From Rhodobacteraceae bacterium HLUCCA08 (lineage in GTDB: Bacteria; Pseudomonadota; Alphaproteobacteria; Rhodobacterales; Rhodobacteraceae), in assembly GCA_001314655.1 (NCBI GenBank), contig LJSF01000005.1, positions 1 through 36,202 of the forward strand: DNA of 36,202 nt. Direction: 5' to 3'. The translations under genes were made by a program, and so were the position numbers. A model generated the notes under the pieces. The model made no database searches. It was not told where the DNA came from and saw nothing but the letters and a program-made list of their open reading frames with translations. This document shows positions 7,674 to 16,833 of this stretch, piece by piece. Position 1 is the first letter of the stretch; each line of letters starts with the position of its first letter.

Positions 7674-7713
7674 AGCGCCTTTTAGGCGCTTGCAACGGGG
7701 CGCTCAAGCGCCT
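7674..7713 (-). promoter_or_regulatory. prpE leader with mutually exclusive hairpins
   Basis: Three arms lie 22-61 bases upstream of the prpE start. The central arm (7684-7692, AGGCGCTTG) can pair either with 7674-7680 (7-bp stem, loop TTT) or with 7705-7713 (perfect 9-bp stem, 12-base loop). A third option, GGCGCT-CA-AGCGCC, occupies 7699-7712. This could be an RNA switch in the 5' leader or a cluster of half-sites for a DNA-binding regulator. The ribosome site itself is not in a stem. Confidence 0.4.
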
Positions 7714-7807
7714 GCGACATGGTTGCGCTAACCCGGCCATGTGATCTTCGGGCTTGAGTGGGGGCGCGGCGCAGGCTTTGATGCGGATGTGGTCAATGGA
7801 GGGCGCG

Positions 7808-8305
7808 ATGCGGAGATGGTTCTGGTCAGGGGCGGTGCTGGCGGTCTGGGCGGGGTCGGCTGCGGCGCAGCAGGGCTGGGAATTCTACGCCGACGACGCG
7901 GGCAACCGCGGTGCGGCGGTCTGCCCGATCGCGACCGCGTCGGATTTCCTGTGTTTCGAAATCGGCTGCACCGACGATGGCGGGCTCGATTTCGTGATCG
8001 CAGCGCCGTCGGGGCGGCTGCCCGAGCGACCGCTGCAGATGGCTCTGGCGGTCGATGGCCGGGCGGTGGCGCAGGTGAGCCTGCAGCCGCGCGGCGCGAT
8101 GGGGACGCAAAGCGAATACCGCGCGCCGGTCGGGGCTGCCGGGCAGGCGGCGTTGCGCGCGCTGGAACTGGGCGGCGCCGCCGATGTGACGCTGCAATCG
8201 GACGATTTCCGCCGGGTCCTGTCCTTCGACCTGACCGGGTCGATGCAGACGATCGCACAGGCGCGCGCGGATTGCGCAGGACAGCCGGTCAACCCGCGCG
8301 ACTGA
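7808..8305 (+). CDS. Exported protein of unknown function
   Basis: A 165-residue protein with a clear signal peptide (MRRWFWSGAVLAVWAGSAAA, cleavage before QQG), so periplasmic. The mature part has four cysteines in its first third (AVCPIATASDFLCFEIGC) and one near the C terminus, suggesting disulfides, and is otherwise beta-rich in appearance. The start at 7808 is chosen because GGAGGG lies 4 bases upstream and the signal peptide begins there; in-frame ATGs further upstream would add a polar extension. It is divergent from prpE and convergent with maeB, 40 bases apart. I do not recognise the family. Confidence 0.8.
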   Translation: MRRWFWSGAVLAVWAGSAAAQQGWEFYADDAGNRGAAVCPIATASDFLCFEIGCTDDGGLDFVIAAPSGRLPERPLQMALAVDGRAVAQVSLQPRGAMGTQSEYRAPVGAAGQAALRALELGGAADVTLQSDDFRRVLSFDLTGSMQTIAQARADCAGQPVNPRD

Positions 8306-8345
8306 GGCGGCGCGGCGCCGCGACCCCGGACAAGGGCCAGTGCGC

Positions 8346-10625
8346 CTAGCCGTAATGGCCCACCGGCGTGCCGGCGATGGCGGCCATGTTCAGCAGCCCC
8401 CGCGCGGTGATCGAGGGGGTGACGATATGGGCGCGGTTGCCCAGCCCCATCAGGATCGGCCCGACCTCCAGCCCGCCGCCCTTCATCTTGAGGATGTTGC
8501 GCACGCCGGAGGCCGCGTCCGCATGACCGAAGACCAGCACATTGGCCGGCCCCTGCAGCCGTCCGCCGGGCAGCAGCCGGTCGCGCAGCTCCGGGTCGAG
8601 CGCGGCATCGACGTTCATCTCGCCCTCGTACTGGAAATCGGTCTCCATCGCGTCCAGCAGCGCGATCGCCTCGCGCAGGCGCTTGCCCGAGCCCTCGGCC
8701 TGGTTGCCGAACTGGCTGCGCGAACAGAAGGCGATGCGCGGCTCGACCCCGAAACGGCGGGCATGGCGCGCGGCCCCCAGCGCGGTCTTGGCCAGCTGTT
8801 CGGGCGTCGGCAGGTCCCAGACCTGGGTATCGGCCAGAAACAGCGGCCCGTCCTCGAGGATCATCATGCTGAGCGCGCCATGGGGCTGCAGCCGGTCATC
8901 CCCCAGAACCTGGGTGACGTAATTCAGGTGCCAGCGGTATTCGCCGAAGGTGCCGCAGATCAGGCTGTCGGCCTCGCCGCGGTGCACCATCACCGCGCCG
9001 ATCGCCGTGGTATTGGTGCGCAGGATCGCCCGGGCCAGGTCGGGCGTGACGCCGCGGCGGCACATCAGCCGATGATAGCTTTCCCAGTAATCGCGGTAGC
9101 GCGGGTCGTTTTCCGGGTTCACCACGGCGAAATCCCGGTCCGGCCGGATCGTCAGCCCCGCCGCCTCGCAGCGGCTTTCGATCACCGCGGGCCGGCCGAT
9201 CAGGATCGGCTTTTCGGTGGTTTCCTCCAGGATCGCCTGGGCGGCGCGCAGCACCCGTTCGTCCTCGCCCTCGGCAAAGACGATGCGACGGGCGGCGGTG
9301 CGGGCGGCCTCGAAGACCGGCCGCATCAGCAGCGCCGACTTGAACACGCCGGCATTCAGCCGGTGCCGGTAGGCGTCGAAATCCGCGATCGGCCGGGTCG
9401 CCACGCCGGTCTCCATCGCGGCGCGGGCCACGGCGGTGGAGACGATCGCCGACAGCCGCGGGTCGAAGGGTTTGGGGATCAGATAATCGGCGCCGAAGGT
9501 CAGCTGCTCGCCCTTGTAGGCCGCCGCCGCCTCGGCGCTGGTGGTGGCGCGGGCAAGTTCCGCGATACCGTCGATACAGGCGATCTGCATGGCGTCGTTG
9601 ATCTCGGTCGCGCCGACGTCCAGCGCCCCGCGAAAGATGAAGGGAAAACACAGCACGTTGTTGACCTGGTTGGGAAAATCGCTGCGCCCCGTGGCGATGA
9701 TCGCATCGGGTGCGACCGCGCGCGCGGCGTCGGGCAGGATTTCCGGCGTCGGGTTGGCCAGGGCGAAGATGATCGGCTGGCGGGCCATCCGCGCGACCTG
9801 ATCGGGCCGCAGCACACCGGGGCCGGACAGGCCCAGGAACAGGTCGGCGCCGTCGATCACCTCGTCCAGGCTGCGGGCGTCGCTGGCCTGGGCGAAGGCG
9901 GCCTTCTGCGGGTTCATGTCGATCTCGCGGCCCTGGTGGACCAGCCCGTGAATGTCGCACAGCCAGATGTTTTCGCGCTTCAACCCCAGTTTCAGCAGCA
10001 TGTTCAGGCAGGCGATCCCGGCCGCGCCGCCGCCGGTGCTGACCAGCTTGATGTCCTCGATCCGTTTGCCGGCGACATGCAGCGCGTTGCGGGTCGCGGC
10101 GCCGACGACGATCGCGGTGCCGTGCTGGTCGTCGTGAAACACCGGGATGTTCATCCGGGCGCGGCAGATCCGTTCGACGATGAAGCAATCGGGGGCCTTG
10201 ATGTCCTCCAGGTTGATGGCGCCGAAGGTGGGTTCCAGCGCGCAGACGATCTCGGCCAGTTTCTCGGGGTCGGTCTCGTCGATCTCGATGTCGAAACAAT
10301 CGATGCCGGCGAAGGTCTTGAACAGCACCGCCTTGCCCTCCATCACCGGCTTGGAGGCCAGCGCGCCGATATTGCCCAGGCCCAGCACCGCCGATCCGTT
10401 CGACACCACCGCCACCAGATTGCCGCGCGCGGTCACGTCGCGCGCCGTGGCCGGATCGTCGCGGATCAGGATCGAGGCTTCGGCCACCCCGGGGCTGTAG
10501 GCGCGGGCCAGGTCGCGGCCATTGGCCAGCGGCTTGGTGGCGCGGATTTCCAGTTTGCCGGGCTTCGGGTGGCGGTGATAATCAAGCGCGGCCTGGCGCA
10601 GGCTGTCGCTGGGTGTGTCGGGCAT
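8346..10625 (-). CDS. maeB: NADP-dependent malic enzyme with phosphotransacetylase-like domain
   Basis: A 759-residue two-domain protein, the standard length of MaeB. Residues 1 to about 425 are the malic enzyme part, which decarboxylates malate to pyruvate: [28 protein letters not shown], the metal/substrate region [17 protein letters not shown], the Rossmann [16 protein letters not shown] and [12 protein letters not shown]. Residues from about 430 to the end resemble phosphate acetyltransferase ([16 protein letters not shown], a [15 protein letters not shown] region); in this family the domain is usually regulatory and responds to acetyl-CoA rather than catalysing. GGAGG precedes the start. 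A perfect palindrome lies just upstream. Confidence 0.96.
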   Translation of the reverse strand: MPDTPSDSLRQAALDYHRHPKPGKLEIRATKPLANGRDLARAYSPGVAEASILIRDDPATARDVTARGNLVAVVSNGSAVLGLGNIGALASKPVMEGKAVLFKTFAGIDCFDIEIDETDPEKLAEIVCALEPTFGAINLEDIKAPDCFIVERICRARMNIPVFHDDQHGTAIVVGAATRNALHVAGKRIEDIKLVSTGGGAAGIACLNMLLKLGLKRENIWLCDIHGLVHQGREIDMNPQKAAFAQASDARSLDEVIDGADLFLGLSGPGVLRPDQVARMARQPIIFALANPTPEILPDAARAVAPDAIIATGRSDFPNQVNNVLCFPFIFRGALDVGATEINDAMQIACIDGIAELARATTSAEAAAAYKGEQLTFGADYLIPKPFDPRLSAIVSTAVARAAMETGVATRPIADFDAYRHRLNAGVFKSALLMRPVFEAARTAARRIVFAEGEDERVLRAAQAILEETTEKPILIGRPAVIESRCEAAGLTIRPDRDFAVVNPENDPRYRDYWESYHRLMCRRGVTPDLARAILRTNTTAIGAVMVHRGEADSLICGTFGEYRWHLNYVTQVLGDDRLQPHGALSMMILEDGPLFLADTQVWDLPTPEQLAKTALGAARHARRFGVEPRIAFCSRSQFGNQAEGSGKRLREAIALLDAMETDFQYEGEMNVDAALDPELRDRLLPGGRLQGPANVLVFGHADAASGVRNILKMKGGGLEVGPILMGLGNRAHIVTPSITARGLLNMAAIAGTPVGHYG

Positions 10626-10645
10626 GATCCGCCTCCGGGATGGAT

Positions 10646-10663
10646 TGGTTTAATGTTAAACCA
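10646..10663. promoter_or_regulatory. Operator-like perfect palindrome upstream of maeB
   Basis: TGGTTTAATGTTAAACCA is a perfect 8-bp inverted repeat with a 2-base centre, 20 bases before the maeB start codon and in an AT-rich island within GC-rich DNA. Its size fits a dimeric repressor site overlapping the maeB promoter or transcription start. It lies in the divergent spacer with cdd but 143 bases from that gene, so control of maeB is more likely. The regulator is not identifiable. Confidence 0.55.
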
Positions 10664-10806
10664 TTTTGCGCCGGCCGTCCCGGCACCGTCCTTCATAGCC
10701 CCGAACCGGGGGCGCTGGCAAATGGGTTGACGCCGGGTCGCGCCGCGGGGCAGGGCTTGCATCCGCCCCCGACGCGGCCCAATCTGGGCCAAAGAGGAGA
10801 CCGCCC

Positions 10807-11199
10807 ATGTCCCTGGTCGAAGACGCCCGCCACGTGCGGGAAAACGCCTATGTCCCCTATTCCCATTTCAAGGTCGGCGCGGCGATCCGTGCCGCCTCGG
10901 GCGCGGTCTATACCGGCTGCAACGTCGAAAACGCGGCCTTTCCCGAAGGCACCTGCGCCGAGGCCGGGGCGATCGCCGCCATGGTCGCCGCCGGCGATAC
11001 CGAAATCGCCGAGGTCGCCGTGATCGCCGACAGCCCGCACCCGGTCAGCCCCTGCGGCGGCTGCCGTCAGAAACTGGCCGAATTCGCCCGCGGCGACGTG
11101 CCGGTCACCCTGGCCACGGTCGCCGGCGCGACGCTGGAAACCACCGTGTCCGAGCTTCTGCCCGGCGTCTTCGATCAAAGCTACATGAGCCGCCCGTGA
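10807..11199 (+). CDS. cdd: Cytidine deaminase
   Basis: A 130-residue deaminase of the short, tetrameric class. It converts (deoxy)cytidine to (deoxy)uridine. The zinc site uses three cysteines: Cys50 in NVENAAFPEGTCAE with the catalytic Glu52, and Cys83 and Cys86 in SPCGGCRQ. AAGAGGAG is the ribosome site. This is the first gene of a five-gene salvage operon and overlaps the deoA start by 4 bases. A TTGACG at 10727 is a possible -35, but no matching -10 is evident. Confidence 0.96.
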   Translation: MSLVEDARHVRENAYVPYSHFKVGAAIRAASGAVYTGCNVENAAFPEGTCAEAGAIAAMVAAGDTEIAEVAVIADSPHPVSPCGGCRQKLAEFARGDVPVTLATVAGATLETTVSELLPGVFDQSYMSRP

Positions 11200-12497
11200 G
11201 CGATGCAAGGGCGATCATCGCCAAGGTCCGCCGCAAGCGGACCCCGACGGATGACGAATTGCGCTGGTTCGCCGCCGGGCTGGCCAGTGGCGCGGTGACC
11301 GATGCCCAGGCCGGCGCCTTTGCCATGGCCGTGGTGCTGAACGGGCTGGACGAGGTCGGCCGCGTCGCCCTGACCACCGGCATGCGCGACAGCGGCGACG
11401 TGCTGGGCTGGGACCTGCCCGGACCGGTGCTGGACAAGCATTCGACCGGCGGCGTCGGCGATTGCGTGTCGCTGATCCTGGCTCCGGCGCTGGCCGCCTG
11501 CGGGGTGTTCGTGCCGATGATCTCGGGCCGGGGCCTCGGCCATACCGGCGGCACCCTGGACAAGATCGAGTCGATCCCCGGCCTGCGCGCGCAACTGCCC
11601 GAAGCCGAATTGCGCCGGATCACCGCGCGCGTCGGCTGTGCCATCGTCGGCGCCACCGGCGACATCGCCCCGGCCGACAGACGTTTATATGCCATTCGGG
11701 ACGTTACGGCGACGGTTGAATCCGTAGATTTGATCACCGCCTCGATCCTGTCCAAGAAACTGGCGGCCGGGCTGGGTGGGCTGGTGCTGGATGTCAAATG
11801 CGGTTCCGGCGCCTTCATGAAGACACGCGACCAGGCCCGCGACCTGGCCGCATCGCTGGTCGGCACCGCCAATGGCGCGGGCTGCCCGACCGCGGCGCTG
11901 ATCACCGATATGGACGAACCGCTGGCCCCGACCCTTGGCAATGCGCTCGAGGTGGCGACCTGCATGGACGTGATGTCCGGCAACCGCGCCGCGGCGCCGC
12001 GCCTGCACGACCTGACCATCGCCCTGGGCGGCCGGGTGCTGGCGCTGGCCGGGATCGAGGATGGCGCCGACAAGGTGGCGCAGGCCATCGCCTCGGGCGC
12101 GGCGCTGGACCGGTTTGCCCGGATGGTGGCCGAGATGGGCGGCCCCCCCGACATGGCCGAGGATTGGCACACCCACCTGCCCAAGGCCGCCGTTGTGGGC
12201 GAGGTGCCGGCCCCCGCCGCGGGCCATGTCGCCGCGATCGACGGAGAGGCGCTGGGCCTGGCCGTGGTGCATCTGGGCGGCGGGCGGCTGCGTGAAACCG
12301 ACCGGATCGACCCGGCGGTGGGCCTGTCCGAGGTCGCGGGCAAGGGCGCCCGGGTCGAACGGGGCGATCCGCTCGCCGTGATCCATGCCGCCGACGAAGA
12401 CAGCGCCGAGGCCGCGGCGCGGGCGGTCCTGGCCGCGATCACCATCGGCCAGCCGCCCGCGCCAACCGAGCTGATCCTCGATCGGGTGGACCCATGA
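11196..12497 (+). CDS. deoA: Thymidine phosphorylase
   Basis: A 433-residue enzyme that splits thymidine (and deoxyuridine) with phosphate into base and deoxyribose-1-phosphate. Key motifs are KHSTGGVGD (residues 81-89, phosphate binding) and the family signature SGRGLGHTGGTLDKIES (110-126). The start is a GTG overlapping the cdd stop codon (GTGA), which gives the normal N terminus MSDARAIIAKVR. It also overlaps deoB by 4 bases, so translation of the whole operon is probably coupled. Its product feeds phosphopentomutase encoded next. Confidence 0.96.
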   Translation: MSDARAIIAKVRRKRTPTDDELRWFAAGLASGAVTDAQAGAFAMAVVLNGLDEVGRVALTTGMRDSGDVLGWDLPGPVLDKHSTGGVGDCVSLILAPALAACGVFVPMISGRGLGHTGGTLDKIESIPGLRAQLPEAELRRITARVGCAIVGATGDIAPADRRLYAIRDVTATVESVDLITASILSKKLAAGLGGLVLDVKCGSGAFMKTRDQARDLAASLVGTANGAGCPTAALITDMDEPLAPTLGNALEVATCMDVMSGNRAAAPRLHDLTIALGGRVLALAGIEDGADKVAQAIASGAALDRFARMVAEMGGPPDMAEDWHTHLPKAAVVGEVPAPAAGHVAAIDGEALGLAVVHLGGGRLRETDRIDPAVGLSEVAGKGARVERGDPLAVIHAADEDSAEAAARAVLAAITIGQPPAPTELILDRVDP

Positions 12498-13681
12498 GCC
12501 GGGCGTTCCTGCTGGTCATCGACAGCGTCGGCATCGGCGGCGCGCCGGATGCGGATATGTTCTATAATGACGGCACCCCCGACACAGGCGCCAATACACT
12601 CGGTCATATTGCCGAGGCCTGCGCCGCGGGCCAGGCCGATGACGGCCGCAGCGGGCCGCTGGCCCTGCCGGTGCTGGGGGCGATGGGCCTGGGCCGCGCC
12701 CTGACGCTTGCCAGCGGCGCGACCGCGTTCACCGATGACGGCCCGGTCACCGGCGCCTGGGGCGCGGCGACGGAAATCAGCCCCGGCAAGGACACGCCCT
12801 CGGGCCATTGGGAACTGGCCGGGGTGCCGGTGCCCTGGGACTGGACCTATTTCCCCGACGAACACCCCGCCTTTCCGCCCGAGCTGATCGCACGGGTCCG
12901 CGAGATCGCCGGCGTCGGTGGCACCTTGGCAAATTGCCACGCTTCGGGAACGGAAATCATCGCCCGATATGGTGAAAAGCACATCGAAACCGGTTGGCCG
13001 ATCTGCTACACCTCGGCCGACAGCGTGTTCCAGATCGCCGCGCACGAGGGGCATTTCGGGCTCGATCGTCTGCTCGACCTGTGCGAACGGCTGGCCCCGG
13101 GCTTGCACGCGATGAAGGTCGGCCGGGTCATCGCCCGACCCTTTGTCGGCGAACCCGGCGGTTTCACCCGCACCGGCAACCGCCACGATTATGCCATCGC
13201 CCCCCCGGCGCCGACGCTGTGCGACTGGGCCAAGACGGCGGGGCGGTCGGTTCAGGCCATCGGAAAGATCGGCGACATCTTTTCCATGCAGGGCATAGAC
13301 GAGGTCCGAAAGGGCGACGACGCCACCCTGATGGGCCACCTGTCGGATCTGATCGACGCGGCGCCCGACGGCGGGCTGGTCTTTGCCAATTTCGTCGAAT
13401 TCGACAGCCTTTACGGCCATCGCCGCGACGTTGCCGGCTATGCGCGGCACCTGGAATGGTTCGACGCCGCCCTGGGCAGGCTGCGGCCGCGGTTGCGCGA
13501 CGGCGACCTGCTGGTCGTCACCGCCGATCACGGCAATGACCCGACCTGGACCGGCACCGACCATACCCGCGAACGGGTTCCGGTCCTGTGCCACGGGATC
13601 GGGGCGCGCGCGCTGGGCCTGATCGGGTTTGTCGACGTGGCCGCATTGGTGGCCGACCATCTGGGGATCGAGGTGACATGA
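12494..13681 (+). CDS. deoB: Phosphopentomutase
   Basis: A 395-residue metalloenzyme of the alkaline phosphatase superfamily. It converts (deoxy)ribose-1-phosphate to the 5-phosphate. The N-terminal metal site is in LLVIDSVGIGGAPDA (Asp10), the phosphoryl-accepting threonine lies in DTGANTLGHIA, and the C-terminal metal ligands are in TADHGNDPTWTGTDHTRE (about residues 343-360). It begins with ATG in the deoA stop (ATGA) and overlaps add in the same way. It connects the phosphorylases to central metabolism. Confidence 0.96.
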   Translation: MSRAFLLVIDSVGIGGAPDADMFYNDGTPDTGANTLGHIAEACAAGQADDGRSGPLALPVLGAMGLGRALTLASGATAFTDDGPVTGAWGAATEISPGKDTPSGHWELAGVPVPWDWTYFPDEHPAFPPELIARVREIAGVGGTLANCHASGTEIIARYGEKHIETGWPICYTSADSVFQIAAHEGHFGLDRLLDLCERLAPGLHAMKVGRVIARPFVGEPGGFTRTGNRHDYAIAPPAPTLCDWAKTAGRSVQAIGKIGDIFSMQGIDEVRKGDDATLMGHLSDLIDAAPDGGLVFANFVEFDSLYGHRRDVAGYARHLEWFDAALGRLRPRLRDGDLLVVTADHGNDPTWTGTDHTRERVPVLCHGIGARALGLIGFVDVAALVADHLGIEVT

Positions 13682-14667
13682 GCTGGCAGGACTTTCCCAA
13701 GGTCGAATTGCACCTGCACCTGGAAGGCGGCGCGCCACCCGCCTTCATCCGCGGCCTGGCCGCCGAAAAGGGGATCGACCTGTCGGGCATCTTCACCCCC
13801 GACGGCGGCTATCGATACCGCGATTTCGATCATTTCCTGAAGGTCTACGAGGCCGCCTGCACCACCCTGCAAGGCCCGCAGGATTTCCACCGCCTGACCC
13901 TGGCGGTGCTGGAGCAAAGCGCGGCCAACGGCGTGGTCTATTCCGAAACCTTCCTGTCGCCGGATTTCTGCGGCGGCGGCGATCTGGCCGCCTGGCGCGA
14001 CTACCTGGCCGCGATCGAAAGCGCGGCGGACGAGGCCGAGGCGCGCTTCGGCATCACCCTGCGCGGCATCGTCACCTGCATCCGCCATTTCGGCCCGGAA
14101 CAGGCCCGGCCCGCCGCGATCTGTGCCGCCGAAACCCGGGGGCGGTTCCTGCGCGGCTTCGGCATGGCGGGGGCCGAGCTGGTCGGGCGCCCGGGCGATT
14201 ACCGATGGGCCTTCGACTGCGCCCGAGAGGCCGGGCTGCACCTGACCTGCCATGCCGGCGAATGGGGCGGGCCCGACATGGTGGCCGACACGATCCATGA
14301 CCTTGGGGTCGAACGGATCGGCCATGGCGTCAATGCCGTCAAGGATCCGCAGCTGGTTGCCGACATCGCCGAGAACGGGATCGTGCTCGAGGTCTGCCCG
14401 GGCTCGAACGTCTTTCTGGGCGCGACCGGCGACTGGGCTCGGCACCCGATCGCCCGGCTGCGTGACGCCGGTGTCAAGGTCACGGTCTCGACCGACGATC
14501 CGCCGTTCTTCGACACCACGATGACCGCCGAATTCGAGGGGTTGGAGCGCGCCTTCGGCTGGGGCGAAGAGGAATTCCGCGCCCTCAACCGCACCGCCCT
14601 TGACGCCGCCTTCTGCGACGCCGACACCCGAGACCGCATCGCCAAGAAACTGGAGCCCGCCGCATGA
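13678..14667 (+). CDS. add: Adenosine deaminase
   Basis: A 329-residue zinc enzyme that deaminates adenosine to inosine. The TIM-barrel motifs are complete: HLHLEG with His12 and His14, CHAGEW with His192 and the catalytic Glu195, RIGHG (His216) and the STDDPPFF motif with Asp273. The start MSWQDFPK at 13678 overlaps the deoB stop and gives the family's normal N terminus; the frame is open upstream but that lies inside deoB. Adenine deaminase activity is an alternative for members of this superfamily and cannot be fully excluded. Confidence 0.92.
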   Translation: MSWQDFPKVELHLHLEGGAPPAFIRGLAAEKGIDLSGIFTPDGGYRYRDFDHFLKVYEAACTTLQGPQDFHRLTLAVLEQSAANGVVYSETFLSPDFCGGGDLAAWRDYLAAIESAADEAEARFGITLRGIVTCIRHFGPEQARPAAICAAETRGRFLRGFGMAGAELVGRPGDYRWAFDCAREAGLHLTCHAGEWGGPDMVADTIHDLGVERIGHGVNAVKDPQLVADIAENGIVLEVCPGSNVFLGATGDWARHPIARLRDAGVKVTVSTDDPPFFDTTMTAEFEGLERAFGWGEEEFRALNRTALDAAFCDADTRDRIAKKLEPAA

Positions 14668-15302
14668 CCGGATTGCCGCACCTGACCGTCGTCACCCATC
14701 CCCTGGTCCAGCACAAGCTGACCCTGATGCGCGACAAGGGCACCTCGACCGCCGGGTTCCGCCAGCTTCTGCGCGAGATTTCCCAGCTTCTGGCCTATGA
14801 GGTGACGCGCGAATTGCCGATGACGACCCGCACCATCGAAACCCCGCTCTGCGAGATGGACGCCCCGGTTCTGGCCGGCAAGAAGCTGGCGCTGGTGTCG
14901 ATCCTGCGGGCCGGCAACGGGCTGCTTGACGGGGTGCTGGAGCTGATCCCCTCGGCCCGGGTCGGGTTCGTCGGGCTGTATCGCGACGAGGAAACGCTGC
15001 AGCCGGTGCAATATTATTTCAAGGTGCCCCAGGACCTTGGCGGGCGCATGGTGATCGCCGTCGACCCGATGCTGGCGACCGGAAACAGTTCGGCCGCGGC
15101 GATCGACCTGCTCAAACAGGCCGGTGCGACCGATATCCGCTTTCTGTGCCTGCTGGCCGCGCCCGAGGGGATCAAGCGCATGGAACAGGCCCATCCCGAC
15201 GTGCCGATCGTGACGGCGGCTGTGGACGAATGCCTGAACGACCATGGATATATTGTGCCCGGGCTAGGGGATGCGGGCGACCGGATGTTCGGCACGAAAT
15301 AA
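14664..15302 (+). CDS. upp: Uracil phosphoribosyltransferase
   Basis: A 212-residue enzyme that makes UMP from uracil and PRPP. The family's [12 protein letters not shown] (residues 18-29), [10 protein letters not shown] and the PRPP-binding [18 protein letters not shown] (133-150) are present, as is the C-terminal uracil-binding [19 protein letters not shown]. It is the last gene of the operon and overlaps add by 4 bases. Nothing like a strong terminator follows in the 88 bases before the next gene, so read-through is possible. Confidence 0.96.
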   Translation: MTGLPHLTVVTHPLVQHKLTLMRDKGTSTAGFRQLLREISQLLAYEVTRELPMTTRTIETPLCEMDAPVLAGKKLALVSILRAGNGLLDGVLELIPSARVGFVGLYRDEETLQPVQYYFKVPQDLGGRMVIAVDPMLATGNSSAAAIDLLKQAGATDIRFLCLLAAPEGIKRMEQAHPDVPIVTAAVDECLNDHGYIVPGLGDAGDRMFGTK

Positions 15303-15390
15303 AGGGTTGGATTAACCAATTCGGGCGGACAATCCCTTTACAAAATAGGCACTGTGCGTCATCCTTCCACAAAATATAGTGGGGATGAAG

Positions 15391-16824
15391 ATGAGCAGTC
15401 GCACCCGTATCCTGGCCGCAGTGGCGGCTTGCGCGTTTTGCGCGACCATGGCCGTGGCGCAGGATCTGCGCGATGTCGGCCCGCCGGCGGAACTTCCGCC
15501 CGACAATTTCGGCGGCAACCAATATGTCGACAGCCGCGGGTGCGTCTTTGTCCGTGCCGGGATCGGCGGCACCACCGATTGGGTGCCGCGGGTGAACCGG
15601 GACCGGCAGGCGCTGTGCGGCTTCACCCCGACGCTCGAGGCGGCTGCCGCGCCGGCGCCGCAGGCGCCGGACCCGGACCCGGACCCGGACACCACCGCCG
15701 CTGTCCCCGAACCGGCGCCCGAACCCGCGCCCGAGCCCGCACCCGCGCCGCAACAGGCCGACGCCAGACCGGACCCCGCGCCGGCCCAGCCGGTCCAGTC
15801 CCCCGCGGCACCGGTCCGGACCCAGGTTGCCGCGCCGCGCCCCGCGGCCCCGGCGCCCGTCGCGACGCCGCGGGTCGTCACGGTTCCCGCGCCGCAGCCG
15901 GTCGCGCCGACGCCAGAGCCGCGCCGGATCACCCTGGCCGAGGCCTGCGCGGGCCGCACCGGGATCCAGCCCAACATGATCTCGGCCCGGACCGGGGAAC
16001 CGGTCGATTGCGGCCCGGGGGTGACGCTGGCCGCGGCCGCGCCCGCCGCCCCGTCGGCCGACGCGCCGCGCCAGGTCAGCCGCAGCGAAATCTGCGCCGA
16101 GATCGCCGCCACCGGGCGTCGCTATATCGACGTCGCCACCGGCGCGCCGGTGGCCTGCTCGTCACCGGCCCCGGCGGTGCAACAGCCCCGGGCCGCGCCG
16201 GGCGGCAATCTGCTGGCAAGCCTGCGCGCGGACCTGACCGCGCCGGCGACGCCCTATTCGAACCCGCTGGATGACCCGCCGGGAACCCTGGCGCCGCCGC
16301 GCAATGCGGTCAATGCGCGCTCGGTCATTCGGCCGCGACCGACGTATCGCAACGTGCTGGACGGCGCCCCCGGGGCGCTGGCCTTTGCGCGGCCCGCGCC
16401 CTATTCGAACCCGACCGTTTCGACCCGCCAGGTCGAGCCGCGGGTTCCGCAGGGCTATGAACAGGTCTGGACCGATGGCCGGATCAATCCGCAGCGCGGG
16501 TTGGCGCCGCAGGCCGCGCCCGAGGTGACCGCCACGGTCAGCACCCGGACCGCCGCGCCCCAGCCCGCTCCGCAGCCGCGGGCCGAGGCGATTTCCGGGC
16601 AGCGCTACGTCCAGGTCGCGACCTTCACCAGCCGGGCCGAGGCCCAGTCCGCGGCCCAGGCGCTGCGGGCGCGGGGCCTGCCGATGCGGATCGGCGTCCA
16701 TGACCAGGGCGGTCGGGAGTTGCGGATCGTCCTGGCCGGGCCCTTCGGCAGCGATGCCGATCTGCAACGGGCGCTGGCGGTGGTGCAGGGCGCGGGCCAT
16801 GGCGGCGCCTTCGCCCGGCGTTGA
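15391..16824 (+). CDS. Exported proline-rich SPOR-domain protein
   Basis: A 477-residue protein with a signal peptide (residues 1-23, cleaved near AVAQ), a small N-terminal Cys-containing domain (GCVFVRAGIGGTTDW, Cys51 and Cys76), a long Pro/Ala linker with an EPAP run (about 85-178), two Cys-pair modules of about 25 residues (183-209 and 231-258), a repeat with PYSNP (288-292 and 337-341), and a C-terminal SPOR domain (403-477: RYVQVATFTSRAEA ... LRIVLAGPF). SPOR domains bind denuded septal peptidoglycan, so a periplasmic cell-division or envelope role is likely. Start at 15391 is preferred because GGGG lies 6 bases upstream; ATG 15385 and GTG 15379 are in frame. Confidence 0.88.
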   Translation: MSSRTRILAAVAACAFCATMAVAQDLRDVGPPAELPPDNFGGNQYVDSRGCVFVRAGIGGTTDWVPRVNRDRQALCGFTPTLEAAAAPAPQAPDPDPDPDTTAAVPEPAPEPAPEPAPAPQQADARPDPAPAQPVQSPAAPVRTQVAAPRPAAPAPVATPRVVTVPAPQPVAPTPEPRRITLAEACAGRTGIQPNMISARTGEPVDCGPGVTLAAAAPAAPSADAPRQVSRSEICAEIAATGRRYIDVATGAPVACSSPAPAVQQPRAAPGGNLLASLRADLTAPATPYSNPLDDPPGTLAPPRNAVNARSVIRPRPTYRNVLDGAPGALAFARPAPYSNPTVSTRQVEPRVPQGYEQVWTDGRINPQRGLAPQAAPEVTATVSTRTAAPQPAPQPRAEAISGQRYVQVATFTSRAEAQSAAQALRARGLPMRIGVHDQGGRELRIVLAGPFGSDADLQRALAVVQGAGHGGAFARR

Positions 16825-16833
16825 GACCGCGGA

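Noticed and set aside
15303-15390. AT-rich spacer before the SPOR gene with TTTACA (15337) and TATAGT (15375)
   Set aside because: The two boxes are 32 bases apart, too far for one promoter, and neither has a partner at 16-18 bases. A promoter is likely here but cannot be placed.
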